Source of the DNA: Pseudomonas frederiksbergensis
Lineage (GTDB): Bacteria > Pseudomonadota > Gammaproteobacteria > Pseudomonadales > Pseudomonadaceae
Direction: 5' to 3'
DNA: 64,000 nucleotides
Assembly: GCF_001952935.1 (NCBI RefSeq)
Contig: NZ_CP018319.1
Location: 186,001-250,000, forward strand
Position 1 is the stretch's first letter. Every line of letters begins with the position of its first letter. Shown one piece after another: positions 63,728 through 64,000 of the stretch. The notes below the pieces were generated by a model. That model made no database searches. It had not been told where the DNA came from and saw only the letters and a list, made by a program, of their open reading frames with translations. The translations under genes were made by a program, and so were the position numbers.

Positions 63728-64000
63728 ATGGAATTCGCTTTCTATTTCGCATCGGGTATCGCTGTTGTGTCCACGCTTCGCGTGATCACCAACACCAACC
63801 CCGTGCACGCCCTGCTCTACCTGATCATTTCGCTGATTGCCGTGGCGATGACGTTTTTCGCCCTCGGCGCACCGTTTGCCGGTGTGCTCGAAGTGATCGC
63901 CTACGCTGGCGCCATCATGGTGCTGTTCGTGTTCGTGGTGATGATGCTGAACCTGGGCCCGGCCTCGGTTCAGCAAGAGCGCGTCTGGCTCAAGCCCGGC
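63728..64000 (+). CDS. nuoJ: NADH-quinone oxidoreductase subunit J (3' end cut by window)
   Basis: The first 91 codons of nuoJ, running off the window end with no stop codon. It begins MEFAFYFASGIAVVSTLRVI and contains the conserved membrane segment LEVIAYAGAIMVLFVFVVMM, the pi-bulge helix of NuoJ. GGAAGAAAG precedes the ATG. Confidence 0.93.
   Translation, partial: MEFAFYFASGIAVVSTLRVITNTNPVHALLYLIISLIAVAMTFFALGAPFAGVLEVIAYAGAIMVLFVFVVMMLNLGPASVQQERVWLKPG

Overview
The window reads as chromosomal DNA of a fluorescent Pseudomonas, most likely the P. fluorescens group. The evidence is the gene order tusDCBE / cysG-serS-crcB-rarA-lolA-ftsK / trxB-aat-bpt-infA-clpA-clpS-cspD / icd-idh / mnmA-hflD-purB / aceA / nuo, which matches my recollection of the P. 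aeruginosa PA2604-PA2646 neighbourhood. It is supported by the fused nuoCD gene, the side-by-side dimeric and monomeric isocitrate dehydrogenases, and REPIN-type repeats ending in GTGGGAGCGGGCTTGCTCGCGA-like arms. No rRNA, tRNA, CRISPR array, prophage or insertion sequence was seen.

Layout. Bases 1-11800 hold loosely connected accessory and repair genes: a two-TM potassium channel, an outer-membrane protein, a TPR protein, an Arg/Asp/Trp-rich exported protein, a Mut7-C/ubiquitin-like fusion, a TrmK-like methyltransferase, an isochorismatase-like hydrolase, gamma-glutamyltransferase, an alkylguanine transferase, NudK, a hemerythrin-like protein, a GNAT enzyme, a small lipoprotein and small conserved proteins. 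Bases 11900-14279 are the tusDCBE sulfur relay plus a TrpD2/YbiB gene, followed by a glutathionyl-hydroquinone reductase. Bases 15506-23142 are a minus-strand run, ftsK-lolA-rarA-crcB-serS-cysG. Bases 23451-29679 hold trxB, aat, bpt and infA, then clpA, clpS and cspD; together aat, bpt, clpS and clpA make up the leucine N-degron pathway. Next come divergent icd and idh, a NudJ-like hydrolase, mnmA-hflD-purB, roxA with an overlapping GNAT gene, a secretin-like periplasmic protein, and aceA. Bases 54497-64000 are nuoABCDEFGHI and the start of nuoJ.

The accessory island lies between aceA and nuoA (42385-54014). Nine minus-strand genes, many overlapping or only a few bases apart, encode in transcription order an alpha-oxoamine-synthase-fold PLP enzyme, a CitE-like lyase, a MaoC-type hydratase, an ornithine-cyclodeaminase-family enzyme, a 2-hydroxyacid dehydrogenase, a class II aldolase, a fold-I aminotransferase, an MFS exporter and a complete leucyl-tRNA synthetase. 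A short-chain dehydrogenase is divergently transcribed across an AT-rich 397-bp spacer. There is no NRPS or PKS. The synthetase at the end of a biosynthesis/export operon suggests a small, probably amino-acid-like product that targets LeuRS, with the paralogue as self-resistance. The family assignments are strong. The product, its target and the novelty are inference, and I could not match the set to a cluster I know.

Repeats and signals: four REPIN-like inverted pairs (9824, 15408, 19948, 33800), two copies of a nested palindromic repeat (26321, 39387), several rho-independent terminators, an operator-like palindrome just upstream of a promoter-like sequence before aceA, and a hairpin between nuoF and nuoG.
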